Virus record (IMG/VR): IMGVR_UViG_3300037010_001507
Coordinates: 1 to 36,462 of that record
Strand: one strand, 5' to 3'
DNA from: a virus
Length of the DNA stretch: 36,462 nucleotides
This document shows positions 1 to 8,137 of this stretch, one piece after another (positions within the stretch are counted from its first letter, which is position 1; every line of letters starts with the position of its first letter). The position numbers were made by a program, and so were the translations under genes. The notes below the pieces were generated by a model that saw only the letters and a list, made by a program, of their open reading frames with translations, was not told where the DNA came from and did no database searches.

Positions 1-636
1 GGCAATCGGCACAATTTGAATCACAGGAGGCACGACAGGCTGATTGACAACCGGCGCAAAAACAGGCGTGCTGGTTGTGACCGGGTTGGCCTGCGTGCTG
101 TAGCTGCCAGAGCCAAGTGCGCCTGTGCCGGAGAGCGTGTCACCCACTGTTGAGCTGGTTGAGTTATGACTGTCGTTTGTCACCGTGCTGACGTTGGCCT
201 GGGGCAGTGTGGGTGTCACGACTGTTGGCGCTTGAATCTTGCCAGCGATACCGACAAATGCGCCTGTCGTAGCGGAGCTAGTCAACATCGCGTTGTTGCT
301 GCTGTTGATGGCCACGTCCGCAGACTTACCGATGGCATAGGCTTGCGTCAAAGTAGGCACAAGGATGCTCGCCCATTGCAATGCGTCTGAGCGCTGCGGT
401 GCGGCTACCTGCTGTGGGCCTTGTTGCGCTGCGCCGCCGATGGCAATAGCCATGACCGCGGCCACGCTGCTTGCTGAATCACCCTTAGATGCAATTGAGG
501 CCAGAGCGCTATAACGGGCAGCGTCAGAGGTGGCGCGAGCCGTGGCGATGTCGCTTTGGGCTTTTGCATACTGGGTGTAGTCGGTGCTGGCGCAAGCGGT
601 CAGAGCGAGGATGGGGATGAGTGCGAGATATTTCAT
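1..636 (-). CDS. Putative phage lipoprotein, 3' end outside the window
   Basis: Open reading frame entering from the left edge; 212 residues are visible and no stop is reached. It starts with ATG at 636, preceded by AAAGGA. The N-terminus has a basic residue, a hydrophobic stretch and a lipobox LTAC, with the lipidated Cys at residue 15, so a type II signal peptide is clear. The mature part is low in complexity and rich in Ala, Ser, Thr and Gln, ending in a Pro/Val-rich stretch. It is the last visible gene of the leftward head operon. Function is unknown: an outer-membrane or spanin-like lipoprotein, or a virion-associated one, are both possible. Confidence 0.75.
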   Translation of the reverse strand, partial: MKYLALIPILALTACASTDYTQYAKAQSDIATARATSDAARYSALASIASKGDSASSVAAVMAIAIGGAAQQGPQQVAAPQRSDALQWASILVPTLTQAYAIGKSADVAINSSNNAMLTSSATTGAFVGIAGKIQAPTVVTPTLPQANVSTVTNDSHNSTSSTVGDTLSGTGALGSGSYSTQANPVTTSTPVFAPVVNQPVVPPVIQIVPIA

Positions 637-670
637 GAGAGTCCTTTCAGTTGATAACCCAGATAGCGGC

Positions 671-1354
671 TTAAGGCTTTTCTTTTGGTGCGACAGCAAC
701 CGTAGCTGCAATCTCTGCGCCCAAAGATGCGGTGACCATGTTGAGGTAGGACTCTGCACGCTGTTCGTTGCCTGCGTACTCTGAGTCTTTCGAATAGGCT
801 CTGTACATGGTCAGGTTCAGCACATCATCGGCATAAATATCAGGCAGGGATAGGTTGCCCACCACCGCTGTATAGAGCGCGCCATCTGCAGGCTCTGTGA
901 TGTCCGTTGGGTAGGCTGAATACATCACTTCAAGCTGCGCCAAAGCGGTGGCTGGTGGGTAGACATAGAAGGTCTTTGGGTCACGGGTATCGAACATGTA
1001 GTGAAGGATGTTCACCGAGCCCGTCAAGTTGTGCCAACCCGGGGTTTGCGCATCCAGGATTTGGCGCGGAACCAGGCGTACAGCACCCTTGTTTGACGTT
1101 GCCGCCATATTTCGGGTGATCTCGATCAGCTTGGCTGGCGGAGGTGTGAGGCTGGCGTTATCCAGGTCTTGCCTAGACCCTGCTGCCAATGTCATCGTGG
1201 CCGTCGTATTCATGGCATCAGGGCGCACCTTGACGATGGCACGCTGCGCATCGTTGAGCCATCGGACAAGTTCATTGGCAGGCCAGCGAATCGATGTCTG
1301 GTCTTGCAACAAATCGGTTGCGCGATGGATGACGGATTGGGCGGTGATGGTCAT
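671..1354 (-). CDS. Head-tail adaptor-like protein (DUF6682-type)
   Basis: 227 residues with a good Shine-Dalgarno (GGAG seven bases before ATG). The N-terminus (about residues 9-45) has the pattern of a phage adaptor: a predicted helix with LLQDQ, then RWPANELVRWLNDAQRAI, as in head-completion proteins of podovirus-like phages that I associate with DUF6682. The rest is beta-rich. It follows the major capsid gene and two other small head genes in the same leftward operon, which suits a connector or adaptor joining portal and tail. The family assignment is from memory of the motif, so the exact role is uncertain. Confidence 0.6.
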   Translation of the reverse strand: MTITAQSVIHRATDLLQDQTSIRWPANELVRWLNDAQRAIVKVRPDAMNTTATMTLAAGSRQDLDNASLTPPPAKLIEITRNMAATSNKGAVRLVPRQILDAQTPGWHNLTGSVNILHYMFDTRDPKTFYVYPPATALAQLEVMYSAYPTDITEPADGALYTAVVGNLSLPDIYADDVLNLTMYRAYSKDSEYAGNEQRAESYLNMVTASLGAEIAATVAVAPKEKP

Positions 1355-1374
1355 GAGGTCTCCAGAAATGCAAA

Positions 1375-1392
1375 AACCCGCCGAAGCGGGTT
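1375..1392 (-). terminator. Intrinsic terminator-like hairpin with UUCG loop
   Basis: On the minus strand a perfect 7-bp stem, AACCCGC / GCGGGTT, closes a TTCG tetraloop and is followed by TTTG. It lies in the 56-bp gap between the 207-aa and 227-aa genes. The C(UUCG)G loop is an extra-stable tetraloop. The T-tract is short, so it may act as a partial terminator or as a 3'-end stabiliser. Confidence 0.6.
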
Positions 1393-1410
1393 GGGTGGGG
1401 TATTCATTAG

Positions 1411-2034
1411 TTAGAAACCGAAGATGCGAGGCTGTACCGTCAATCGACCTGGCGCCCGGTCATGCATCTCTTCAATGCGCGCATCGATGATGGAAGCATC
1501 AAAACTCTGCCGGTAGTAAGCGCCCAGTGCTGGGTTACTCCACGGCACGCCAGGCATCATCAGCAGACGAGCCTTGGCCCCGCTGGCAATGGCATCCATG
1601 TAGTTTTGCCCCAGAAAATCAGGTAGCGTGGTCGCTGTTGGTAACGGGAAATAACAAGCCCGTATCGACAATGTGGCGCCATTCGCCAACATGGGAATTG
1701 GGAACACGCTCAATATAGACCGATCCCTCGCCATGTTGTAAAACGTCGGCACGCTCGACTGCTCGCTTGGGATGATCAACTGGGAGACGCGCGCCTCTAG
1801 CCGACGGTTGCCCACCCAGACATCCCTAACCGTTAGTAAGTTGGCGCCTGTTGGCACATCCATGTCGTAATCAGATACCCCATCAACCAGGGGTATTGGG
1901 TCCTGAAACTCAGTCCAGGCCATCGACTCACGGCACAACTCGGCCGCAGCCATCAAAATAGCCTGGTTCAGCAACGGGTCAGGGCAGCCAATCGCCTCGG
2001 TCAACACCAAGGGTTTGAAGGCATCGAGGTTCAT
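1411..2034 (-). CDS. Phage head-completion / tail-tube-adaptor-like protein
   Basis: 207 residues. It sits between the capsid-side genes and the 227-aa adaptor, with a short gap on each side. The architecture (helical N-terminus rich in Ala/Leu, a beta-strand middle with repeated VRDVWVG-type strands, and a C-terminal helical part with ALGAYYRQSF) resembles the neck or tail-adaptor proteins of podovirus-like phages. No catalytic motif is visible. The call rests on position and general shape, not on a diagnostic motif. Confidence 0.5.
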   Translation of the reverse strand: MNLDAFKPLVLTEAIGCPDPLLNQAILMAAAELCRESMAWTEFQDPIPLVDGVSDYDMDVPTGANLLTVRDVWVGNRRLEARVSQLIIPSEQSSVPTFYNMARDRSILSVFPIPMLANGATLSIRACYFPLPTATTLPDFLGQNYMDAIASGAKARLLMMPGVPWSNPALGAYYRQSFDASIIDARIEEMHDRAPGRLTVQPRIFGF

Positions 2035-2046
2035 GGCTTGTCCCGA

Positions 2047-2367
2047 TTAAACCGGCGTTGCAGAGTAGGCAAACCGCGGGCGATTCGTTGGCACGCCCTG
2101 TGCGTTATAGGTGGTTGTCACTGCGTTTTTGAACACCTCTACCAACTCAATCGGCACATTCACCGGCATGTCGCGTTTGATTTGGAAGCCATAGCCATTG
2201 ATGCCGCAATCTACGTCTTGCATGCCTTCTTCGCCCTGGCCAGAATAAATGGTCAGGATGGAGCGCTTGCCGGATGCGCCTGGCAAGCCGGAAGCAGCAA
2301 CGGGTGCTGGCGCAGCAGATTGTTCAACAGTGTTTTCAAGGGTAGTGATTTCAGATTTGGTGGCCAT
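2047..2367 (-). CDS. Small head protein of unknown function (106 aa)
   Basis: The chosen start is ATG at 2367 because AAAGGT lies just upstream. An in-frame extension to 2421 would run through two terminator hairpins and is unlikely to be coding. The first 40 residues are Ala/Pro/Ser-rich and probably disordered; the remainder is compact, with alternating charged and hydrophobic residues. It directly follows the major capsid gene, a common place for capsid decoration or completion proteins, but nothing in the sequence proves that role. Confidence 0.65.
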   Translation of the reverse strand: MATKSEITTLENTVEQSAAPAPVAASGLPGASGKRSILTIYSGQGEEGMQDVDCGINGYGFQIKRDMPVNVPIELVEVFKNAVTTTYNAQGVPTNRPRFAYSATPV

Positions 2368-2390
2368 TTGGTTACCTTTGGATATGAAAA

Positions 2391-2406
2391 TGGCCCCGAA
2401 GGGCCA
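2391..2406 (-). terminator. UUCG-capped hairpin following the capsid terminator
   Basis: The minus strand reads TGGCCC-TTCG-GGGCCA followed by TTTTC. It lies immediately after the larger terminator at 2413-2436, making a tandem pair between the major capsid gene and the next head gene. Confidence 0.5.
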
Positions 2407-2412
2407 AAAAAA

Positions 2413-2436
2413 GCCCACCAAATTACTCTGGTGGGC
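2413..2436 (-). terminator. Strong intrinsic terminator after the major capsid gene
   Basis: On the minus strand GCCCACCA pairs perfectly with TGGTGGGC (8 bp, 8-nt loop) and is followed by seven T. It sits about 25 bp past the stop codon of the major capsid gene, so capsid mRNA can end here while antiterminated transcripts continue. Confidence 0.85.
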
Positions 2437-2460
2437 GGTGCAGACTTATGTCATTTGCTC

Positions 2461-3459
2461 TTAGTTCAATGCTGCCGTTTCAACGATAGTCATGAATTTA
2501 TCGTTCAAAATTACACAAGTTTGCATAGACTTCCAAGAAACGTGACCACGCTGGGCCAAAGGATCAGAATCAGACGGTGTGGGGTTCACCACCATCGGAG
2601 TCACCGCGTACTGGCCCTTCAAAGCCACGATGCCATAAGCATCACGACCCAGGAAGACCATTGGGTAAACAGCTGCATTGGCAGGTGTGGTGGCATTTGG
2701 GACCATCAAACCCACCGTTCCACCCTTGTCAGCGTCTGCGGTGTAAGCTGCGCAGATCGTTGAGGTCAGGTAGCGAACATCGTCAATCTTGCCGATTTCG
2801 TTTTCCCAAGGGGTGATCGTGCCGTACTTTTCAGCCGGTGTGAAGCCGGTCAAGCCACGGATACCGCCTTCCAGGTCAGGGTGGCAAACGCAGACATAAC
2901 CAGGCGCCACGTTTTCAGTACCGAAGCTCGGTGTCGAACGCACAATCGTGGTGATCGGGCGAGCGTTGTTGCGCTTCAGGTTACGCACCGCAGTGCGCTG
3001 GAGAGCCAGGGTGAAAGCTGTATTGACAGCACTGCGGGTGGTGCCGTTGGCGAAGATCGGGTTCACGTTGGCCTTGAGCACACCAAAGCGCATGGCTTCG
3101 ATAGTCTGCGCAGCTTGTTCACCCAGCAGAGTGATCGACTCATTGAGCACCGGGTCTTCGTGGGTATCCAAAATCACGTCAGAGACTGTGATCTTGTCAC
3201 CGTACTGAGCCAAGGTGGCTGTGATGTCGGTCTTTGCCAAGGTTTGGCCAACAGGTGTCACACCTTCAGTTAGCCCCGTGGTTGCCAAAGGCAGTGCGGT
3301 GTAGCGACGGAACTTTTGAACCGTGGTGCTGTTGCTTGGCTGAGTCTTGGCTTGGCCAAATTTTTCAAACACCAGGTAAGGGAGGCCGCGTTTAAGCAGC
3401 TCTTTAGCTGCATAAGCAGCGGTACGTGGCGTAATGTCGCCATAAGCAGTTTGTGCCAT
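2461..3459 (-). CDS. Major capsid protein, N4-gp56 family
   Basis: 332 residues, starting at an ATG with AAGGAA upstream. The N-terminal region (residues 1-55) has the typical pattern of the N4-gp56 major capsid family: YGDITPRTAAYAAKELLKRG, then FEKFGQ and FRRYTALP. The middle contains helices ending in QTIEAMR, and the C-terminal part has GRDAYG and RGHVSWK, also typical. The protein forms the icosahedral shell. It is placed scaffold, capsid, completion genes, as expected, and is flanked by terminators on both sides, which probably lets it be transcribed in excess. Confidence 0.92.
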   Translation of the reverse strand: MAQTAYGDITPRTAAYAAKELLKRGLPYLVFEKFGQAKTQPSNSTTVQKFRRYTALPLATTGLTEGVTPVGQTLAKTDITATLAQYGDKITVSDVILDTHEDPVLNESITLLGEQAAQTIEAMRFGVLKANVNPIFANGTTRSAVNTAFTLALQRTAVRNLKRNNARPITTIVRSTPSFGTENVAPGYVCVCHPDLEGGIRGLTGFTPAEKYGTITPWENEIGKIDDVRYLTSTICAAYTADADKGGTVGLMVPNATTPANAAVYPMVFLGRDAYGIVALKGQYAVTPMVVNPTPSDSDPLAQRGHVSWKSMQTCVILNDKFMTIVETAALN

Positions 3460-3487
3460 GATTTTTCCTTAAGATAAAAAAACAAAA

Positions 3488-3501
3488 GCTCCATAAGGAG
3501 C
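3488..3501 (-). terminator. Intrinsic terminator before the capsid gene
   Basis: On the minus strand GCTCC-TTAT-GGAGC is followed by TTTTGTTTTTTT. The 5-bp stem with a long T-tract lies about 30 bp before the capsid start, so transcripts from the scaffold gene would partly stop here. Confidence 0.65.
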
Positions 3502-3620
3502 CGTATCAAAAGGAGCGAACCAACGCGTGATGCCGTATGCAGCCCTGGTGCATTCTTTTGGGGAGCCTGTTGGCTTATCCCGAATGACCACGCAGCGCGA
3601 CCGGTGTCGTGCTCCAAAAC

Positions 3621-3644
3621 GCACAGTGATAACGCTCACTGTGC
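3621..3644 (-). other. Perfect 9-bp hairpin downstream of the scaffold gene
   Basis: GCACAGTGA pairs perfectly with TCACTGTGC around a 6-nt loop, about 60 bp beyond the scaffold stop codon. On the minus strand it is followed by GTTTTGG, a weak T-tract. It may be a second terminator, an RNase III-type processing site or an mRNA stabiliser. Confidence 0.5.
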
Positions 3645-3700
3645 AAAGCGGCTAGGTAACCAACTTAGCAATGGTTTTGGCTTGCGCCAGAATCTTCAAC

Positions 3701-4723
3701 TTAACTAAAAGAATTCCACGCCGCTTCGTAGTCATCAGCCTGGGCAGGTTTCTCGGGAATCTTCATACCCTTGGAGCGCACGCCTTCAGCCGCACTCATG
3801 GCCGATTCATCGGGCTCGGTGGCTTCAGTCTTGGCGTCTTCAGTAGATTCCTCAGCCGAAGAGTTTTTGTAGGTGGTCAGCAGTGCATTGATCTGCTTGG
3901 CGTTGCCATTGCCGATCACGTTCAGCGCCGCGGCCTTGTCAGCCTCGGGAAGGTTGTCGATGTACTGTTTAAACTCTGGGCTGCCAGCCACTTCAACAAA
4001 GTCGGGGTGAGCCTCAGAGATTGACTCGTAGTGCTGTTTTTCTTTCTCGCTCACCAGCTCGCCCACCAAGCCATCGAGCTCGCCTTTGACGGCACCGGTC
4101 TTCTCATCCACCATCTTCCCGGCAATCTCACTGGCCTTGCTGGTGATCAGCACGCCTAGCATCTTGGCAAAGTCAGGGCCGAAGTCGTTGGACAGCGTAG
4201 CCATGGCTTGGTCAAAGGTCATGTCGCCACTTTCAACCGCTTCCACGGCATCTTCCAGGGCTTCCGTCACCTGGGGCTCTGACGCCTCCTCTGCCGGGTC
4301 CTCGCCAGCCTCATCAGGTTCGCCGGTCTTGCCGGACTTCAGCGCATCTTCGCGTGCTTTGAGCTCAGCTTCTTTGGCTTTCAGTCGACCTTCCCAGGAC
4401 TTCTGACGTTGAATGTCTTTGGGGTCGGTGGGCTCATCACCCGTCACATCGCCAGACGCATCGGCATTGGGATCAATCACAACCGACTCAGCTGGTGCAG
4501 AGCCGGTCTCTCCGCCAGCTGTTTCACCTTCAGCAGCAGAGGTGTCAGTCGGGCTCTCGCCGGGCTCTTCATCACCTTCAGCCTGGTCTTCTGCAGGAGA
4601 CTCAGCGTCTGGTGTGATACCAAAAGCCTCGTCCTCTGTTTGTGTTTTTTGCGGCATGTCTTTGCCGTTAAATGCAGACGAAAAATCTTCGCCGTCTTTC
4701 GCTTGCTGTACTTGAGTTGCCAT
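3701..4723 (-). CDS. Acidic scaffold-like capsid assembly protein
   Basis: 340 residues, directly upstream of the major capsid gene. Residues 1-110 are strongly acidic and rich in Glu, Asp, Gly, Pro, Ser and Thr, so probably disordered. About 108-130 form a charged helix (EGRLKAKEAELKAREDALK), and helical segments follow. The C-terminus is again charged and ends in AAWNSFS. Charge-rich, helical, low-complexity proteins just before the capsid gene are typical scaffolding proteins of podovirus-like heads. No protease motif is visible. The role is inferred from composition and order. Confidence 0.7.
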   Translation of the reverse strand: MATQVQQAKDGEDFSSAFNGKDMPQKTQTEDEAFGITPDAESPAEDQAEGDEEPGESPTDTSAAEGETAGGETGSAPAESVVIDPNADASGDVTGDEPTDPKDIQRQKSWEGRLKAKEAELKAREDALKSGKTGEPDEAGEDPAEEASEPQVTEALEDAVEAVESGDMTFDQAMATLSNDFGPDFAKMLGVLITSKASEIAGKMVDEKTGAVKGELDGLVGELVSEKEKQHYESISEAHPDFVEVAGSPEFKQYIDNLPEADKAAALNVIGNGNAKQINALLTTYKNSSAEESTEDAKTEATEPDESAMSAAEGVRSKGMKIPEKPAQADDYEAAWNSFS

Positions 4724-4747
4724 GGTGTTTTCCTTTCAGGGGCAAAA

Positions 4748-4764
4748 GAGCCCTTTCGGGACTC
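4748..4764 (-). terminator. Second hairpin of a tandem terminator
   Basis: The minus strand reads GAGTCC-CGAAA-GGGCTC (6 bp with one G-U) and then TTTTG. It lies between the stronger terminator at 4788-4801 and the scaffold start codon. Confidence 0.45.
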
Positions 4765-4787
4765 ATTACTGTCCTGACGTAAAAAAA

Positions 4788-4801
4788 CCGCAATGAAGCG
4801 G
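4788..4801 (-). terminator. Intrinsic terminator after the 82-aa gene
   Basis: On the minus strand CCGC-TTCATT-GCGG is followed by seven T. It lies about 25 bp past the stop codon of the 82-aa gene and before the scaffold gene. Confidence 0.7.
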
Positions 4802-4826
4802 CCTTGTCTTGTCAGGGGTTAGAGAA

Positions 4827-5075
4827 TCAAATCTTTGGTATATCCAGGCCATCATCGGCCAGCACACTGCGAATCGCATACACCTGCTTGATAGCAGCTT
4901 GCAGCTTGATCAGGCCATCCAGGTCCACATTCACCAGGTCTAGCACATAGCTCTTGGCCAAGTCGTCCAGCATCTCAATCACTACGCGAGAGCAATCGCT
5001 CCCCGCGTACTGGCGCACCGTGCGTGTCGCCTCAATCAGGCGCTCTTGCATCAGTAGGGTCTCGTCTTTTTTCAT
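4827..5075 (-). CDS. Small phage protein between portal and scaffold (82 aa)
   Basis: The start overlaps the portal stop as ATGA, so it is translationally coupled to the portal. The protein is mostly helical and rather acidic, with no Cys pair or other motif beyond one Cys. I do not recognise the family. Small helical proteins in this slot can be portal accessories, but that is only positional inference. Confidence 0.7.
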   Translation of the reverse strand: MKKDETLLMQERLIEATRTVRQYAGSDCSRVVIEMLDDLAKSYVLDLVNVDLDGLIKLQAAIKQVYAIRSVLADDGLDIPKI

Positions 5076-7375
5076 TCGATGGCCGGGGTTTCAATACCGG
5101 CATTCATGCCAACCGCAGCGCCCGGCGCCTGCAAATCTGGCGCTGTAACCGGACCAGCTTGCGGCGCAGCAGCCTGCGCTGGAAACATCGGATTCGTGTT
5201 TCCAGGCATTGCCTGTTGATCTGTCTGCACCGGTGGCCCACCCAATTGGGCAATCGACGGATCAGGGGTTGCATCCTTCCAGCCAGAACTGCGCAGAATC
5301 TCATCTCCGGCTGGGGCAATATGCGGGCTACTAGTGGCCACGCCACCTGCTTGCAGGGCGCTGTAGACCGCTTCCACCTTGGATGCTGTGGCCTTGGCCA
5401 GGATAAGCTCCACTTCGGCGCCAGCTTTAGCCGCCTGAGCGGTCAACAGAGCGACCTTTTGCTGCAGTTCAGCCATGGTCAATTCCATCTGTTTCTGCTG
5501 CAGCTGTTGCTGTTGCTGGATTGCACCGTTGTTTTGCTCGGCCGCCACTTCATCTTCGGTCTTGATAACATCGCTCAGTTCATGCGCTTCGGCGCGTTGG
5601 CGCAGCAGCTTGTCGCGTTTGATGAATGGCGCGTCCATCGGGTTCGCCACCATGGCACTGAAGTTGTCCAGTTGCTGGGCTCGCACCTCGCGCGCCACCA
5701 GGCTGGCCGTGCCGCGGGCTTTCACATCAAAGTCACCCTTGATGCTGTTGTCCGGGTGAAACTGCATGTTCCAGCGGTACATCGCGCCAATGAACGACTG
5801 CGTCACACCCTCGTCCCAGTTGCTGATCAAATCCTTGATCATGATGTTGGCTGCGCCCATCAGCATGCTCATGCCAGATGCCGTTCCAGCAGCGCCCTGA
5901 GACATGTTCTCGCCCGTCATGTAGCGCGGAATCGCAGACACCTCGTCAGCATTGTTCTCAAAGCGGTCAGCCAGGCCAGCCAGGTCATTCAACCTAGACG
6001 GCAGCTCAATCGCCCGAATCGCCGCAGCACCTGGGCTGGTCGCATTGCGGTAGAAAATCTTCCAGGGTTCAATCTCGGTGGCATTGGTCATGTTTGAAAG
6101 CAAGCCAGTGGTCACCTCCAGCATGGCGCCTGACGTGATGGCCGCGTTGTCCAGCATCAACCGGGTCGATGCATTCATCATCGTCTGGTCGTCACGCATG
6201 ACCGAACTCAAGCCCTCGCCAAAGATCGAAGTTTCGTCTTTGTCAAAGTAGTAAATGTGGTACGGCCAGGTCACACCATTGATCGGCTGCAACACCGCCT
6301 TGATCACTGTGCCATTGGGTAACAACCAGACGTTCGAGAAAAAGCTCTCATGCAAGCGGTCGTCATCAACCTTAACCCCTACCTCGCGTAAGTCCTCGCC
6401 CGTCAACCAGCCCCAGCGCTCCAGCACCTCAAACTTGCCGCCGTTATCGCCCTGCTTGGTCAACCGGTCGCCAATCAGCTTGAGCTGGGCATCAATCAAT
6501 TTCTGCGTCACCTCTCCGGTTGGATGCGACTTCAGGTAATCAATGATGGCCTCGCTGTTGAACGACTTACGCTGTGCCAAATCCGCCAGGTCAGAGTGCA
6601 TCATCTGATGGCGCTCGTAAACATAGCGGCAGGTCTCCAGTGAATCAGCGCCCATATCTGGGTAAAAGCGCCACAGAGGCACGTAATCCACAAAAGGAAC
6701 CACGTAACTCTCGCTCTTCTCAACCCACCTGCCGTTTTCTTTGACAAACTTGCTGCGGATACGACGCTCAACCAATGGGCCTTTGAGCACACCGGTGCCA
6801 TACAAATGGCCAGAATGCACCACCTGCTTGCAAATCTGCTTGTAGCGAATCTCGCTAAGCTGGTCATCAATGACCTTGCTCATGCCCTTTGAGGCATCCT
6901 TGCACAGCTTCAGCACCGCATCGTCCACCATCTGCTTGGTGATGTGTGGTGTTGGCATCTGCTGGCCTTGGGCCGCCATCGCTTTAGCCTGCTGCTGCAT
7001 TTGCTTGATGATGGTCTGGCGCTCCTCTTCCGAGACGCTTGGCACCGGTGTAGTGTCAACTTCCCAGTTCTTGTCGCTGCCAGCCGGGAACAGCAAATCA
7101 GCCACCCGGCTATCAGCCGTCTTGACCTTCACGCGCGTCTTGCGCACAAACGCCTTGGAGCGCTTGGGACCAATCAGGGCAATCACTTCAGGGTCATATT
7201 GGCCCTTGTACTGACGCAAATCCTTTAGCCAGCGCTGCTCGGTCTCATAGCGATCCCTCTCGGCCTGGGCAAACTCCTGCAGTAGGCGTGGAGCAAGCCC
7301 GTCCAGCACAGTCTGGAACTCCTGGCCGGAGAACACCTCTTGTGCCGCAATCGCGTACTGCAAGTCTTCGCTCAT
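5072..7375 (-). CDS. Portal protein (head-tail connector)
   Basis: 767 residues, the size of long podovirus-type portals. The N-terminal 60 residues are helical with RDRYETEQRWLKDLRQYKGQ. The core has RKTRVKVKTADSRVADLLFP and VVHSGHLYGTGVLKGP, then WPYHIYYFDKDETSIFGEGL and RLMLDNAAITSGAM, patterns typical of portals of phages with N4-gp56-type capsids. A Gln-rich coiled coil lies near residues 620-660 and a Pro/Ala-rich tail ends the protein. The dodecameric portal forms the DNA entry channel and binds terminase. It sits downstream of terminase and upstream of the scaffold, as expected. Confidence 0.9.
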   Translation of the reverse strand: MSEDLQYAIAAQEVFSGQEFQTVLDGLAPRLLQEFAQAERDRYETEQRWLKDLRQYKGQYDPEVIALIGPKRSKAFVRKTRVKVKTADSRVADLLFPAGSDKNWEVDTTPVPSVSEEERQTIIKQMQQQAKAMAAQGQQMPTPHITKQMVDDAVLKLCKDASKGMSKVIDDQLSEIRYKQICKQVVHSGHLYGTGVLKGPLVERRIRSKFVKENGRWVEKSESYVVPFVDYVPLWRFYPDMGADSLETCRYVYERHQMMHSDLADLAQRKSFNSEAIIDYLKSHPTGEVTQKLIDAQLKLIGDRLTKQGDNGGKFEVLERWGWLTGEDLREVGVKVDDDRLHESFFSNVWLLPNGTVIKAVLQPINGVTWPYHIYYFDKDETSIFGEGLSSVMRDDQTMMNASTRLMLDNAAITSGAMLEVTTGLLSNMTNATEIEPWKIFYRNATSPGAAAIRAIELPSRLNDLAGLADRFENNADEVSAIPRYMTGENMSQGAAGTASGMSMLMGAANIMIKDLISNWDEGVTQSFIGAMYRWNMQFHPDNSIKGDFDVKARGTASLVAREVRAQQLDNFSAMVANPMDAPFIKRDKLLRQRAEAHELSDVIKTEDEVAAEQNNGAIQQQQQLQQKQMELTMAELQQKVALLTAQAAKAGAEVELILAKATASKVEAVYSALQAGGVATSSPHIAPAGDEILRSSGWKDATPDPSIAQLGGPPVQTDQQAMPGNTNPMFPAQAAAPQAGPVTAPDLQAPGAAVGMNAGIETPAIE

Positions 7376-7378
7376 GGC

Positions 7379-8128
7379 TTACTTTTTCAGCGGATTGATT
7401 TTGATGCCTGAAGAGGGCTTGTAATCCTTGCCCTCCCAAATCATCTTGATCTGCTCGGCCGAACTTTTTGGCACTGAGTACATTGCACCAAACGTATTGG
7501 GCTTGTCCAGCTCGTCAAGGGTTTCCGTCTCATTTGCTGGCTCGACATAGTCTTTGCCTTGCACCACATACTTCAGCTGCTCAAGCGCGCCCTTTGGCAT
7601 GGGTAATTTGCTACCAAAAGTATTGGGCTTGATTTCAGGCTTGATTTCGGGCTTAGCTACAACCGGATTCTTGGCAGCTCGATCCTTGGCAGACTCACCC
7701 AATGGCTCCACAACAGCCGCCACCGGCTTGGCAATCACTTTCTCTGGCGCCTTCACAATGGTCTCTTTGACCACTGCAACCGGCGTATCGGCCATGGCTT
7801 TGTCTGCAAATTGCTCTTTCCATGCATCCGACTCGCCCTCAGCCTCTGCGGCCTTAGTCATTTCTGGCGTCACCTGCGGGTCTTTGGGTGACTCTGGCAT
7901 TTGAGCTTTCACGTCAGCCTCGGTCGGGTCAGCAGCAGGCTCAACCTTTGGGCTTTGCATAGCCACCAGGTCAGCATCTGAATTGCGCTTGTCCTGAATT
8001 GCGCCACTAGCATCTCGGTAACGCAAAGACGCTTCGCTCTTTGGGTCATCGATGTTCCCGGCTGTCAGACGATCCCAGGCCTGCTGGAATGCGTTGCGGT
8101 CAGAATCTACTTCTTGGGTTGTTGCCAT
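7379..8128 (-). CDS. Unknown phage protein with a duplicated C-terminal motif (249 aa)
   Basis: It starts at an ATG with AAGGAA upstream, between terminase and portal. The first 150 residues are rich in Ala, Pro, Lys, Glu and Asp and look disordered. The C-terminal part contains two imperfect copies of an about 30-residue unit: NTFGSKLPMPKGALEQLKY-VQGKDY and NTFGAMYSVPKSSAEQIKM-WEGKDY. The repeats may be short binding peptides for a virion or packaging partner. I do not recognise the family. Confidence 0.7.
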   Translation of the reverse strand: MATTQEVDSDRNAFQQAWDRLTAGNIDDPKSEASLRYRDASGAIQDKRNSDADLVAMQSPKVEPAADPTEADVKAQMPESPKDPQVTPEMTKAAEAEGESDAWKEQFADKAMADTPVAVVKETIVKAPEKVIAKPVAAVVEPLGESAKDRAAKNPVVAKPEIKPEIKPNTFGSKLPMPKGALEQLKYVVQGKDYVEPANETETLDELDKPNTFGAMYSVPKSSAEQIKMIWEGKDYKPSSGIKINPLKK

Positions 8129-8137
8129 GATGTTTCC

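Larger units (their letters stand above)
3460..3700 (-). promoter_or_regulatory. Untranslated leader/spacer between scaffold and capsid genes
   Basis: A 241-bp gap without a credible gene. It holds a terminator at 3488-3501 and a perfect 9-bp hairpin at 3621-3644. An overlapping frame (3270-3617, minus) runs inside the capsid gene in another frame and has no family resemblance. The gap may be a capsid 5' leader or an RNA-processing region. I see no clear sigma70 promoter. Confidence 0.4.

Noticed and set aside
2038-2763. 241-aa plus-strand frame
   Set aside because: It is antisense to the capsid and small head genes, has no ribosome-binding site and shows a shadow composition rich in His, Arg and Cys.
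3270-3617. 115-aa minus frame between scaffold and capsid
   Set aside because: It overlaps the capsid gene start in another frame and has no motif; the intergenic part contains a terminator.
5024-6097. 357-aa plus-strand frame
   Set aside because: Lies wholly opposite the well-supported portal gene; composition (His/Arg/Leu-rich) is typical of an antisense shadow.
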